Assembly: GCF_000698145.1 (NCBI RefSeq)
Contig: NZ_BAXB01000001.1
Location: 248,001-312,000, forward strand
Length of the DNA: 64,000 nt
Origin: Geomicrobium sp. JCM 19039
GTDB lineage: Bacteria > Bacillota > Bacilli > Bacillales > Marinococcaceae
Reading direction: 5' to 3'
The notes under the pieces were generated by a model. It ran no database searches. It was not told where the DNA came from and worked only from the letters and a program-made list of their open reading frames with translations. Below are positions 54,188-63,893 of this stretch, piece by piece. The number at the start of each line of letters is the position of its first letter. Positions within the stretch are counted from its first letter, which is position 1. The translations under genes and the position numbers were made by a program.

Positions 54188-54273
54188 GCGGGTGTGGCGG
54201 AATTGGCAGACGCGCTAGACTTAGGATCTAGTGTCCTTGTGACGTGGGGGTTCAAGTCCCTCCACCCGCACCA
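54188..54273 (+). tRNA. tRNA-Leu (TAG)
   Basis: Class II tRNA of 86 bases; acceptor GCGGGTG / CACCCGC, anticodon TAG in GACTTAGGATC, long variable arm, encoded CCA. Confidence 0.95.
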
Positions 54274-54289
54274 TAATTATTACCATAAC

Positions 54290-54429
<140 letters not shown>

Positions 54430-54570
54430 CGCTCATTTTTGCTTAAAAATGAGGGTGTTCTTCGTATCGTTTACTCCGTGTAAATAAATGGAAATCTATA
54501 GTTACTTAGTAAATGTTCGGGTTTTCTGATTAATGAAGAATTCGGTAAGGGATGTTTGGGAAATTAAATA

Positions 54571-54610
54571 AAGGTACATATACAGAAAAAATTAATCTGT
54601 ATTGTACCTT
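54571..54610 (-). terminator. Hairpin downstream of the OLD-family gene
   Basis: AAGGTACA-TA-TACAG / CTGTA-T-TGTACCTT inverted repeat about 50 bases after the OLD-family stop; probably its terminator. Confidence 0.5.
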
Positions 54611-54658
54611 ACGTTGAATGAATATATATTCAAGTGAAAATGTATTTAGCCCTTTCTA

Positions 54659-56515
54659 TTAAGAATACTGGTATTTTTTTTGAGTGATTAAACCTCCGAT
54701 TATATTTCGCCACTCAACATTAACGTCATCCCAAGAGTCACCCCAATTCTTATTAATGAAATTATACGCTGTATAAGGCTTATTATTTTTAGGCGCGGTA
54801 TACCCTAGAAGATCTTCCATACATTCTTCGAGAATAATAACTTGATCGAAACCAGCAGCGTCGACAATTGGCTGATTAAAGGCTTCTGCTCTGGCTGTAC
54901 CCTTATCTCTATCGTGAATTACATATGGTGTAATACCAAGTGCCTTTAAGTATTTAATTAATGAAATAATAGTTGCTTTTCCTCTAGCCCTTATTACTTC
55001 CCAGTTATAGGAGAACTCTTTGTACATTTCTTCTGGCATTCTTGCCATTGTTTCTTTAATAACTACATCTTCTGTGTCACCCTCAATAATTAAAACATTC
55101 TTAGAGAAAAAGATCTTAGCTATATTGTCATCTATCTTCAGTAACATCTTAATATATGATTGATCGTTTTCCACAAGTTGCTTAAATGCTTCGCTAATAT
55201 TAAAAGGATTGTAATATACTTGTTCAAATGGAAGAACCTCGCCTTCATGATCGAATGTAGTGTTTTCTACATGAAAGGCGTTCAATACTTGATTAGAGCT
55301 TTTACTTAAATCAATCATATATGGAGAATGGGTAGTACATATTATTTGGTTATTTTTGTCCTTAGCTAAGTCGTATATAGTATCTCTCATCTGTTTTGCT
55401 GCTTGAGGGTGTAAATAAATCTCTGGTTCTTCAAAAGCAATTATTAATGGCCTGATATATTCTCCAGATTGTTTCTTTTTGTTTTCTCTGATATTTCTAT
55501 ATCTTAACATTGCAAAAATAGCAGACCTTATTACGCCAGCCCCTTGATAATCAACACTTGTTACGATATTACTGCCTAGTTGTACATCAAAAGTAGGTTT
55601 AATTACCTCATCAGCATTCGACAAATTAGCTTTTGCTAAAAAAGAAGTCTCAGGAAAAACATCTCCTACCACTTTGTTTAAACCACTCAGGAGATCATAG
55701 AAATCGCTTTCAGTATCATCAGGATTTAACTCTTTTGCAAGTTCATCTAAATAATGTTGAGCTTGCTTGAAATTATCTGACTCATCTCTCACATCTTCAA
55801 AAAGTTGTTTCAAAGTTGACATAAGTGGGCCACTTTGTCCGGATAGAACCTCACTTTTTGAATTGTCAGCAATAAGAAGAAATTTAGGGAGTCTATGAGA
55901 AACATTTGGAGAAATTCCTCCTGGATTCTCAAACCATTCAATCTCATCATAATTTATATCGAAAATATCTTCTATTCCTTCATCTTTAAGAATTTTTTTA
56001 TCACTGTCAGTCAGTTTCTGTGTAAGCTTTTTTTCAGGAAAGATTTGTTTAGCTGTATCTTCATCAAGGCCAGCATCCACGTAATCCTGGATAGAAGTAC
56101 AGCCATTAAAAGCTTCTTTTATTGTGCTTTTATATTGCTTCATTTCTACTTTGCAATTTTGGTTAGGTCTATATGTTTTCCTGTAGAAAATACTATAGCT
56201 TTCATCCTCAGTAGATTTGAACATTCTTTGCTTATTAAATCCTTTCCATTTGTGCGCATATACCGGAACTTCTTTGAACTCTGCGGTCAATGTTACCTCG
56301 TCACTTATCTGGATATTTTCATTGTCTTCATTAAGAATACAACAAAAATCACTATTATTGATTTTTTTAGTATCATTTAGTAGGTACTCTATAGCTTTTA
56401 GTACCGAGCTTTTCCCTGCATTGTTTGATCCAATGAGAAAAGTAGTATCGGAACATATCACATTAGTATCTAAATGCCTTCTAAATCCTTGAATAGATAA
56501 TGAGTGCAATATCAT
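54659..56515 (-). CDS. OLD-family ATPase/TOPRIM nuclease (probable anti-phage defence)
   Basis: The 618-residue protein has an N-terminal AAA/ABC-type ATPase: Walker A IGSNNAGKSS at 28-37, VDYQGAGVIRSAIFAML at 322-338 in the signature position, Walker B PLIIAFEEPEIYLHP at 356-370, and switch His in CTTHSP (393-398). A C-terminal TOPRIM domain follows with Glu479 (VLIIEGDTEDVVI) and Asp535/Asp537 (VIHDRDKG). This is the OLD/GajA architecture. No helicase (GajB) or reverse transcriptase partner is next to it, so it fits stand-alone class 1 OLD. It is cargo of an island in a tRNA gene; its codons are more AT-rich than neighbouring core genes, a sign of transfer. Confidence 0.88.
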   Translation of the reverse strand: MILHSLSIQGFRRHLDTNVICSDTTFLIGSNNAGKSSVLKAIEYLLNDTKKINNSDFCCILNEDNENIQISDEVTLTAEFKEVPVYAHKWKGFNKQRMFKSTEDESYSIFYRKTYRPNQNCKVEMKQYKSTIKEAFNGCTSIQDYVDAGLDEDTAKQIFPEKKLTQKLTDSDKKILKDEGIEDIFDINYDEIEWFENPGGISPNVSHRLPKFLLIADNSKSEVLSGQSGPLMSTLKQLFEDVRDESDNFKQAQHYLDELAKELNPDDTESDFYDLLSGLNKVVGDVFPETSFLAKANLSNADEVIKPTFDVQLGSNIVTSVDYQGAGVIRSAIFAMLRYRNIRENKKKQSGEYIRPLIIAFEEPEIYLHPQAAKQMRDTIYDLAKDKNNQIICTTHSPYMIDLSKSSNQVLNAFHVENTTFDHEGEVLPFEQVYYNPFNISEAFKQLVENDQSYIKMLLKIDDNIAKIFFSKNVLIIEGDTEDVVIKETMARMPEEMYKEFSYNWEVIRARGKATIISLIKYLKALGITPYVIHDRDKGTARAEAFNQPIVDAAGFDQVIILEECMEDLLGYTAPKNNKPYTAYNFINKNWGDSWDDVNVEWRNIIGGLITQKKYQYS

Positions 56516-56965
56516 GGTACATACCTCCTATTCATTTGAGTGTAGCTTAACATAAATAGGGAATATATGTCTATATAATATGCTGTTATGCACATGTAAT
56601 GATTTTAGATTAATAAAGTTTATACCCTTACTGCACCTAAACTTAATATTCCTCTTACGCCTTCTTTCTGAGTAAATGCGCATAGAGCTGTTTTTTTCTT
56701 TGCTTAATCTTGGTTGGTAATGGGACTTATTCACTGCTAGATATTTTCTGAAGAAAATTTCAAGCAGAAAATCACTGGCTGACATTTATAATATTTGATA
56801 ATTGAATGAATTTCATAACTCGTAACCCACGTAGCCCAAGGGTTTTCAACCACGAAAAAAGGAGTACCTCTCCAACCAGTCGAATGAGTTAAGTACGACA
56901 AAAACCCCTACAGACTGGAGGAAGACTCCCTTATAGCTATTATACGACAAGAGAGCTTGTTTGAC
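56516..56965. other. 450-bp intergenic region between OLD gene and IS remnant
   Basis: AT-rich with no credible gene. From about 56820 the composition changes (CCCACGTAGCCCAAGGG and on), probably the left end of the IS. Confidence 0.4.
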
Positions 56966-58283
56966 CTGCAAGATTATATGATTTAGAACCTACTCATCGA
57001 TTTGATGAGATTTTTTCGGCGATTGAGATCAATCCTTTGATCGAGGTTGTGTCGAAAAATCTCATGATGGTGCCCCTTTACAGTTGAACTACCCAGCGAT
57101 GATTCATGCCTTGCTCATTAGAATTCTTGAACGGATTCCGACCATTAAAGATTTGGTCCGTCGTTTACGGAACGACTTAACATTTCAACTAGACTGTGGC
57201 TTTCTTGTGTCTGACGCCATTCCTTCTGAAGCATCGTTTTCACGGATGGTGACGAAAATCCAGAACAGCAACGTCCTTGAAACCCTTCAAATGGAAGTCC
57301 TTAACCAAGCGTTTCACGAAGGGTTTATTACGGATGATACCGTAGCGATTGATGCGACACATATTCAAGCTCGTGATCGTGCCCCCGTAAAACCAAAACG
57401 TCCAAAGCCGACAACGAAGAAACGAGGGCGGAAGCCAAAAGCCGAACATGAAGTCTGGCTCAAGGAGCGAGCCGAGCGTCAAGCGTGCGCTCACGCTTTT
57501 TGAAAAGAACATCGACGATCAACTGGATGTTCCTCATGAAGAGTTACGAAAAAGAAGTGCCATTGCATCCAAGGTGGGGCATTAAGAAAAACAGCGCGGG
57601 CAAGAATGTCTTTTGGTTTGGCTATAAAGGCCATTTCGCAGTTGGCACACAAAGTCAATACCTCTTGCAATCCTTGTTTTAATCAGGAAACTTACATGAT
57701 GGGAAGGCTACGATTCCTTTACTGAAAGGTGTGGTGCAATGCTTACCGTCTCTCCGAGTGACTTATGTAACCATGGATGCGGGCTACGATTCGCCCGCGA
57801 TCTATGAACAAGTGCATCGAAACGGTTCACGCTCGGTGATCGCCTACAATAAGCGAAATGAGACTGAGCCCGTGGGGTTTGATTCCCATTTCGCCCCGAC
57901 CTGTGTTCGGGAACATTCGTATCGCTATGACAGCTTTGATGCGCGCTACGAAACCCTCAAATACACACGTCCGAAAGAATGTGCGACCTGTCCCCTTGCG
58001 TCGAATTCCTTGTGTCAGAAGGTGTTCAAAATAAAAATCACCACCAACCTCCGCGGTATAGCGTACCTGAACGAGGCTCGAAGGCGTGGAGGAGCATCTA
58101 CACACTTCGAACCGCCGTCGAACGTGTGATTGCTTACCTTAAAGAATTCTTTCAATTAAACAACAACCGTTCCGCACGGTGAAACGAGCCAAGGTCCATT
58201 TTAGTCTTGTTCACTTGCTATACAATGGCGCAAAACTCGCTTGCGATCGAATAACAAATCACCTGCAATCACCGTCCGTTTAA
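56966..58283 (+). pseudogene. IS1182/IS5-like transposase, multiply frameshifted
   Basis: Frames in order read RLYDLEPTHRFDEIFSAIEI, LNYPAMIHALLIRILERIPT (DUF772-like), DLTFQLDCGFLVSDAIPSEA, DDTVAIDATHIQARDRAPVK (first Asp), FWFGYKGHFAVGTQSQYL, VTYVTMDAGYDSPAIYEQVH (second Asp), CATCPLASNSLCQ and AVERVIAYLKEFFQLNNNR (Glu) to a stop at 58281-58283. At least four frame changes are needed, more than elsewhere, so this is probably a true decayed DDE transposase. Terminal inverted repeats were not identified. Confidence 0.8.
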
Positions 58284-58446
58284 CGTGTTTAAAAACGAGT
58301 ATTTTTGACACAGGAATTCTTTATGCTTTTTTAGAAAGAGGACTTATGAAATTGACTCAATTGAGAATACCTCTACACTGAGTAGAAGTTAAAAGCGAAA
58401 TTTTTAATCATTAGATAATTTAATGTTCATTTTTTCGTTTGCTTTC

Positions 58447-58720
58447 TTACTCCAGTTTTACTCCATAAGATCTGTAATCAACCGTAATTTTATATATTTA
58501 GTGTAATTAAATGTACATATACCAGGCGTTTTTAACACGCAATGCATTTTCTCAATATTGAGGGCTTAGTGGGAGTTAAATCCCGTGGTGGTTCAAGTCC
58601 ACTCAACCGCACCATACAAACACTCAGTGATACCAACGCTTTCAGCGAATTTGGTATTTTTTTGTGTTTTCGTTTCGTTGGAGGAATGAGAACTTTTTTG
58701 TGTTGATTACTCCAGTTTTA
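58447..58720. repeat. 14-bp direct repeats flanking att copy 2
   Basis: TTACTCCAGTTTTA occurs at 58447-58460 and 58707-58720, on either side of the att repeat. Such paired sites are typical of integrase arm-type binding sites. Confidence 0.5.
58558..58666 (+). repeat. att copy 2 (tRNA-Leu 3' half plus terminator)
   Basis: Identical to 54321-54429 except for one C to T (GGGCCT to GGGCTT). The tRNA 5' half is absent, so this is not a tRNA gene but an attachment-site copy between two tandem islands. Confidence 0.9.
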
Positions 58721-58781
58721 TTTCTTGGCATTAATTGTAATATTTTTTGCTTGATCCAAAGTTCGGATACTCGATAATGTG

Positions 58782-58940
58782 TCAGGAAAGAAGCTTAAAT
58801 AATTCATCAAGACGATCTGCTGTTTCTTTTTGTTTGTTAGGGAAAAGGTGACAATGAGTGTCAATTGTCGTTTTTATAGAGCCATGGTCCAAACGTAGCA
58901 TATATATTTTTCCAATCATGTGATAAATGTCACAAGAGAA
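58782..58940 (-). pseudogene. Tyrosine integrase C-terminal remnant
   Basis: On the minus strand a frame ending at TGA 58782-58784 reads MLRLDHGSIKTTIDTHCHLF followed by PNKQKETADRLDELFKLLS. This is the end of a phage/ICE integrase (usual form LGHSSIKTTLDTYSHLFP). The catalytic Tyr is His here (TAT to CAT). The upstream catalytic domain is missing. It lies 115 bp inside att copy 2 with its 3' end facing the att, as int does in ICEBs1. Confidence 0.75.
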
Positions 58941-59374
58941 ATATACGATCAAGCAGACCTAGAAGCTACTGATGATGGTAAAACATGCAAAAAATTTTAA
59001 ATAACAAAGAACAAAGTAAACACGGCGATGCATTTTAAATCAATTTCCATCGAAAAGACATGAATGTTTGGGCTAATGAAAATAAGTGACTTCTTAAGTG
59101 TCATAGATTAAATGAGCCATGAAAATACAAACTCAAACGAATGTGACACATCTGTGTTGAGTTATTACATACAGTATGGGGTGGCGCCAACATTTTAGCG
59201 GAAGGAAACATACGCCAAGCTAATACTTGGAACAAAACAAAAAAGGTCTCCATCACTATTTTTCAAGTGAAGGAGATGTTTTTGTATCAGAAGCTAGTTA
59301 TGTTCCGTTCTCTAAATGTTTGCCGTTTTAAACAGCATGGAAATCGGAACCGCAAGGAACGATTCGCTCCACCT

Positions 59375-60219
59375 TTACTTGCCGAGACTAATGATATATT
59401 CTACGGTTTGTGGATCATAGTGGGAGAAAAATAAACTTTTGCCTGTATCGAGCGCCTCTATTTTCTCCATGTCCTCTGCTGTCAGTGTAAAGTCAAACAC
59501 ATTATAGTTTTCTTCCATTCTATTTTTATTTACTGTTTTGGGAATAACCACTACATCTCTCTGAATTAAGAAGCGCAATGCAACCTGGGCTGTGGATTTG
59601 TTATATTTATCGCCAACTTCCCGTAAAGTTGAGTTCGTGAATAAATTGTTTTTCCCTTCTGCAAAAGGACCCCAAGATTCAATCTGCGTATTGTATTTTT
59701 TCATAAGATCATGTGCTGCTGTCTGCTGATTAAAGACATGAGTTTCTACCTGATTCACAGTTGGCACCACTTCGCTGAATTCCACCAAATCGACATATCT
59801 GTCCGGATAGAAGTTGCTAACCCCGATCGCCTGATTTTGCCTTCTTTATAGAGTTCCTCCATCGCACGGTACGTTCCATAGTAATCATTAAGTGGTTGAT
59901 GAATCAGGACAAGGTCTAAATAATCAAGCTGGAGCTTGTTCATGGATTCCTGAATGGATGCCATTGCTTTATCATAGCCAGCATTGGAAATCCAGACTTT
60001 AGTGGTGACGAAGAAGTCTTCTCTTGGCAATCGACTTTTTTTGATTGCACGGCCTACTGCTTCCTCATTCTGGTAGACCTGTGCGGTATCAATGGAACGA
60101 TAACCGACGCTAATCGCATCAAACACGCATCTTTCACATTCTTCAGGATCGTGAATTTGGTAAACCCCAAACCCTAAGATAGGCATGTTTACCCCGTTGT
60201 TCAACGTTAAAAATTCCAT
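59375..60219 (-). CDS. Aldo/keto reductase (frameshifted)
   Basis: ATG at 60219 ([20 protein letters not shown]) follows [31 protein letters not shown] has the catalytic Asp/Tyr, [18 protein letters not shown] the Lys, and [20 protein letters not shown] the His. The frame breaks near 59838 (one missing G); the rest reads [32 protein letters not shown] and [20 protein letters not shown] to 59375. It is an NAD(P)H-dependent reductase of about 281 residues acting on aldehydes. A divergent MerR gene suggests electrophile-induced expression. Confidence 0.85.
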
Positions 60220-60280
60220 TCCAATCCCTCCATTATTTTGACTTTTTAGTTTTTTGACTGCTACAATAAGCATATTACAC

Positions 60281-60299
60281 CCTTCGTGTTACACGAAGG
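60281..60299. promoter_or_regulatory. Putative MerR operator
   Basis: CCTTCGTGTTACACGAAGG is a perfect 8-bp-arm palindrome in the divergent gap between the reductase and merR genes. Confidence 0.6.
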
Positions 60300-60340
60300 C
60301 AAGAGAAATCTTCAATTTATTTTTTATGAGGAGGAAATCC

Positions 60341-60789
60341 ATGTACACGGTAAAAGAAGTGGCAAAAATGCTTGACTTAAGCGAGCATGCGATTCGTTAT
60401 TACACGGATAAGGATTAATACCAAGCTTACAGAGAGATCAAAATAACAACCGTCTATTCAATGAGGAATCCGTCAATTGGCTTATCGGTGTGAAGATTTT
60501 AAAACAATGCGGGATGTCTATCGAAGATATTAAAACCTACGCTGATCTTTGCATAAAAGGCGATTCTACCATTAGGGAACGCTACGAGATCATCTTAAGA
60601 CAAAAAGAACTTGCCATCCTTCAATTGCAGAAAGCGACAGATACAGTCGATTATTTGGAAAGGAAATCCAATTATTACCTTAACATTATAGAGGGGGTAA
60701 TTTCAGATAGTTCCAACCCAGCTAAATGGCCTCTTAAGTATGAACTAAATGAAGTTTGGGATATTATCAAGCAAGTCAAAACTAAATGA
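60341..60789 (+). CDS. MerR-family regulator, AdhR-like (frameshifted)
   Basis: ATG at 60341 follows GAGGAGG. MYTVKEVAKMLDLSEHAIRY then YTDKD is the MerR winged helix; one missing base near 60413 would continue LIPSLQRDQNNNRLFNEESV, then LIGVKILKQCGMSIEDIKTY and the dimerisation coiled coil to 60789 (about 149 residues). AdhR-type regulators sense reactive aldehydes and activate reductase genes, matching the neighbouring aldo/keto reductase. Confidence 0.82.
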
Positions 60790-60956
60790 TGTGCTTTCGC
60801 AAATTGATGCAATTCTATATAGATTCATGTATGGTTGGTCATGTTCTGAACAAAGACTTCTCAAATAGTAAAGAATATATATATGATCAATTAACAGGTG
60901 GATTATAAGAGAATCAAAAACTCAATTTCAGTGTGAATCTAAGAGGTGTTAAATCA

Positions 60957-62108
60957 CTAGCATTGCATGAATATAGTTAGAAATTTCATAATATTGTTTG
61001 CGGTCAACGAATGATAAAAAGATAACCCTGAACAAAGGGGCGCTCTGTCTTTTTGGGAAAATGATACATTTAAGACCCTAGTGCAGACAACAAGTAATGT
61101 CCTTTTTGGAACGGCACGGTTGTCAAAGCGGCGGATCCACACCCTAGATGGTTTCCACAGGGCAGCTTTGAGCCTCCGGGAGATTTGTAAAATCCTCTTA
61201 TTGCTGTTGGTTTCCAGCTGGATAAGGACATGGAGACAATACACAATGAGCGCAAGAAAGATTTGATTGTGGACAGCAGTTTCGTCGAACCCGTACAAAG
61301 CCTTTATTTTCACATGCTGTTTCAACCATTTGAAAAAGAGCTCAATGGCCCAACGATCGTGATACATGTTTGCGATTTCTTCAGCACGTCCATCAAAACG
61401 ATTTGTCATCAGGAGAAGTTGATCTCCCTCAGTATCAACGACTTTTAGCAGACGAAATACGTTCTCTGTGCCGTTTTGTGAAGTTCCGATCACGATCATC
61501 TGATGGGAAAGCACAGGACTGTCCTCTGTCAAAGGAAAGGATTCAAGAACCCGTACACAGGCATTTTTCCGATGCCTGGAGACGAAAAAGTACCCCTCAT
61601 CGGTCATTCGGTCGAAGCGTTCGTCATCGATGTAGCCGCGGTCAAAGACATACATAGATTCTTTGTCGTCCACAAGTACGTCGAGTTGGCCGCGATCATG
61701 CTTCTTTGCCGGCGTTAACACCGCCTTGTCCGGATAAGTCGTGTCTCGATCCATATAGACCAGGCGCAAGTGGAGTTTGACGCCCGCTTTTGTCTTCCGG
61801 AACTTCGCCCATTTATACCGCTTGAGATCCAGGGGGATCGTGCTTGAATCAATGATCTTTAGCGGGATGCGTCGAGATGCTTTTCGGTGAAAGTGCCGGA
61901 TTTGGTGCACGAGATCCACAAAGATCGTCGATAACAACGATGGGTCGACGCCTCGATGTTGTCGAGACAGTTGGGAGGGGCTAATCTCCTGAAAGCCTAC
62001 CGCCTGTTGCAGATTGTCATCGACCAATCCGTCCGAAATCGCCGCAAGGCTATCGGTCTCTTTTAAGTGTGCAAGGAGAAACAATTGGATGTATGCTTGG
62101 GTTGTCAT
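60957..62108 (-). mobile_element. IS4-family transposase, N-terminus truncated
   Basis: The 383-residue DDE transposase has IPLKIIDSSTIPLDLKRYKW (first Asp), MYVFDRGYIDDERFDRM (second Asp) and ANMYHDRWAIELFFKWLKQH (Y-R-E-K-like Glu region), as in IS4Bsu1/IS5377-type elements. The first 40-60 residues of the usual protein are missing: at about 62109 the sequence changes directly into the OmpA-like frame read the other way. So the IS is truncated or the join is a rearrangement. Terminal repeats were not found. Confidence 0.8.
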
Positions 62109-62109
62109 A

Positions 62110-63385
62110 ATCGCGAATTCAATGAGGGAAATGTCGTTAGTTACTCAGCGGTCTTTGATGCTCCGATAGAAGAGCAAATTCATGTCATGATGGAAAGTTT
62201 CGATCTCATTTTAGATGTTCCCGTTGTCCAATCAGATGAAGTCATTGATACTGCGGAAGGATTTTTATATGAGAATGTGTTAGATACCACATCAACTTAA
62301 TTGGAAGATCTTACGGAACAAATCTATCCATTGCAAACATACAATGAAAGTGTCAACGCTCCAGTAGGAACTTTAGTAGAGGAAGGGCAAGCATCAATTA
62401 CATTAGATTCCGATGTGTTGTTTGAATTTGATTCTTCCGAGTTGCAAGATGATGCTGCGCATATATTAGAAGCAACAGCAGAAGAATTAGAACGTGTGAG
62501 TGGCGGAGATCTTATGATTGTAGGTCACACGGATGACCAAGGAGATGAAGCGTATAACCAAGAATTATCTGAAAGTCGTGCACAGTCAGTCTACGATGAG
62601 TTAGAAACCATCATGGATCTTGAAGTTTTTGATGGCGTAGAAACAGAAGGAATGTCATATAATGAGCCATTGCTTCTAATGAAGATGAAGAAGGTCAACA
62701 ACTGAACCGCCGTGTAGAATTTCATTTCTCACAATCTGATGACATGGTGGAAGTGACAGAGGAAGAGTTCGAACTTCCTGACAACTTAGGACCTGTTGCC
62801 ACATACAAAGATGGTGAAGTCATTGAAGTCCAACATAGCAATCAAAATCTCTTTGGAATCAATTATAGATTCTTTAACGAGAATAGACGGCTATATAATT
62901 GGGCGTGTTCGCTGGATAATACGAGTGACAAATCCAGCAGCATTCACAATCCTGTAAACAATGGATATGACCACGGTGCGAGAGGTCTTCATGTAGAAGG
63001 CGATTCCCTAACGTCAGGTGGCTTTCTTGATAATTATGACGCAGACGGTGTCACATTACTGTATGGGGACAAACGCATTTTTCCAATTGATTATTGGGCT
63101 CTAACTGCCTATGATGAGGTGGAAAAGGGAACAGAAGAATTGACCCCGTTAACCCTTCGTAATGTACGTGAAGGTTCAGGGAATACACTAGGCGAAGGTG
63201 GGGCAATGGTCGTCACTATCATTTGGCCTGATGTTCCGGGCGAGACGATTACGGTCGATAAAGCCCCAAGCGATAACTATGATTTAAACATTGATCAATG
63301 GATAGACTATCTCGTTCCTTGGAGAATTATTGATGTGCCTATCGACAGAGAATTTGAGCAGGGTGAATTAAATAATGGTGAATGA
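62110..63385 (+). pseudogene. OmpA/MotB-domain surface protein, broken
   Basis: The start is cut off at the IS join. The frame EEQIHVMMESFDLILDVPVV has an in-frame TAA at 62298-62300, then continues LEDLTEQIYPLQTYNESVNA and an OmpA-like domain (VLFEFDSSELQDDAAHILEA, IVGHTDDQGDEAYNQELSES, RAQSVYDEL). One missing base near 62665 leads to QQLNRRVEFHF and a C-terminal region of 210 residues (NENRRLYNWACSLDNT, DKRIFPIDYWAL) of unknown function. OmpA-like domains in Gram-positives bind peptidoglycan. With a truncation, a stop and a shift it is a pseudogene as given. Confidence 0.75.
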
Positions 63386-63784
63386 AGCAACTGAATAAAA
63401 GCACTTGCTGCGAGTTGTACGTAATCACCCATAGTAAGTGACATCGCGGAAAATCGGAAGAACGATCTAGCATTTTAGGAAAAGAATAATCTCTGCTTGC
63501 TTACTGTTTTGTTATTCCAATTCGCAGTGATTGCTATTTAGACTGTTTGCGTTTTAATAAATGGATAAGAGCTTTACAGATAGGATGACTGGGTGTGTTC
63601 AATGTTAAACGAAAAAGTGATAGTTAAAACTGAAGGCGAACATTAATGTTTATAAATTAATGTTCGCTTGATTATTTACCACAAATTCACCAAATTTCTT
63701 ATCAGCTCATCAAAATGCATGGAAACAGTAAAACACAATGCTTACATATCAGGGGTTTGTATCATATAGGGTGGTTCCCCAACA
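63386..63784. other. 399-bp region before att copy 3
   Basis: No gene seen. AAGGCGAACATTAATG...ATTAATGTTCGCTT (63637-63669) forms a long hairpin, probably a terminator. ACCACAAATTCACCAAATTT (63678-63697) and TTACATATCAGGGGTTTG resemble integrase arm sites; the latter resembles the sequence left of att copy 2. Confidence 0.4.
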
Positions 63785-63893
63785 TTGAGGGCCTAGTGGG
63801 AGTTAAATTCCGTGGTGGTTCAAGTCCATTCAACCGCACCATTTATACGAACGAAGCAATACCAACGCAGATGAGCGGGTGGTATTTTTTGTG
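63785..63893 (+). repeat. att copy 3 (diverged tRNA-Leu 3' half plus terminator)
   Basis: TTGAGGGCCTAGTGGGAGTT and the rest of the tRNA 3' half to CCA at 63841, with changes such as AAATTCCG and CCATTCAACC, then a different spacer and a related ATACCA...TGGTAT terminator. It marks the right end of the second island and suggests a different or older source than copies 1 and 2. Confidence 0.85.

Noticed and set aside
54659..56515. Gabija system (GajA/GajB)
   Set aside because: The protein has GajA-like architecture, but no UvrD-like helicase gene is adjacent or anywhere in the island. Called OLD family only.
58558..58620. Additional tRNA-Leu genes at 58.6 and 63.8 kb
   Set aside because: Only the 3' half from the anticodon loop is present. 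The upstream sequence cannot form the acceptor or D-arm.
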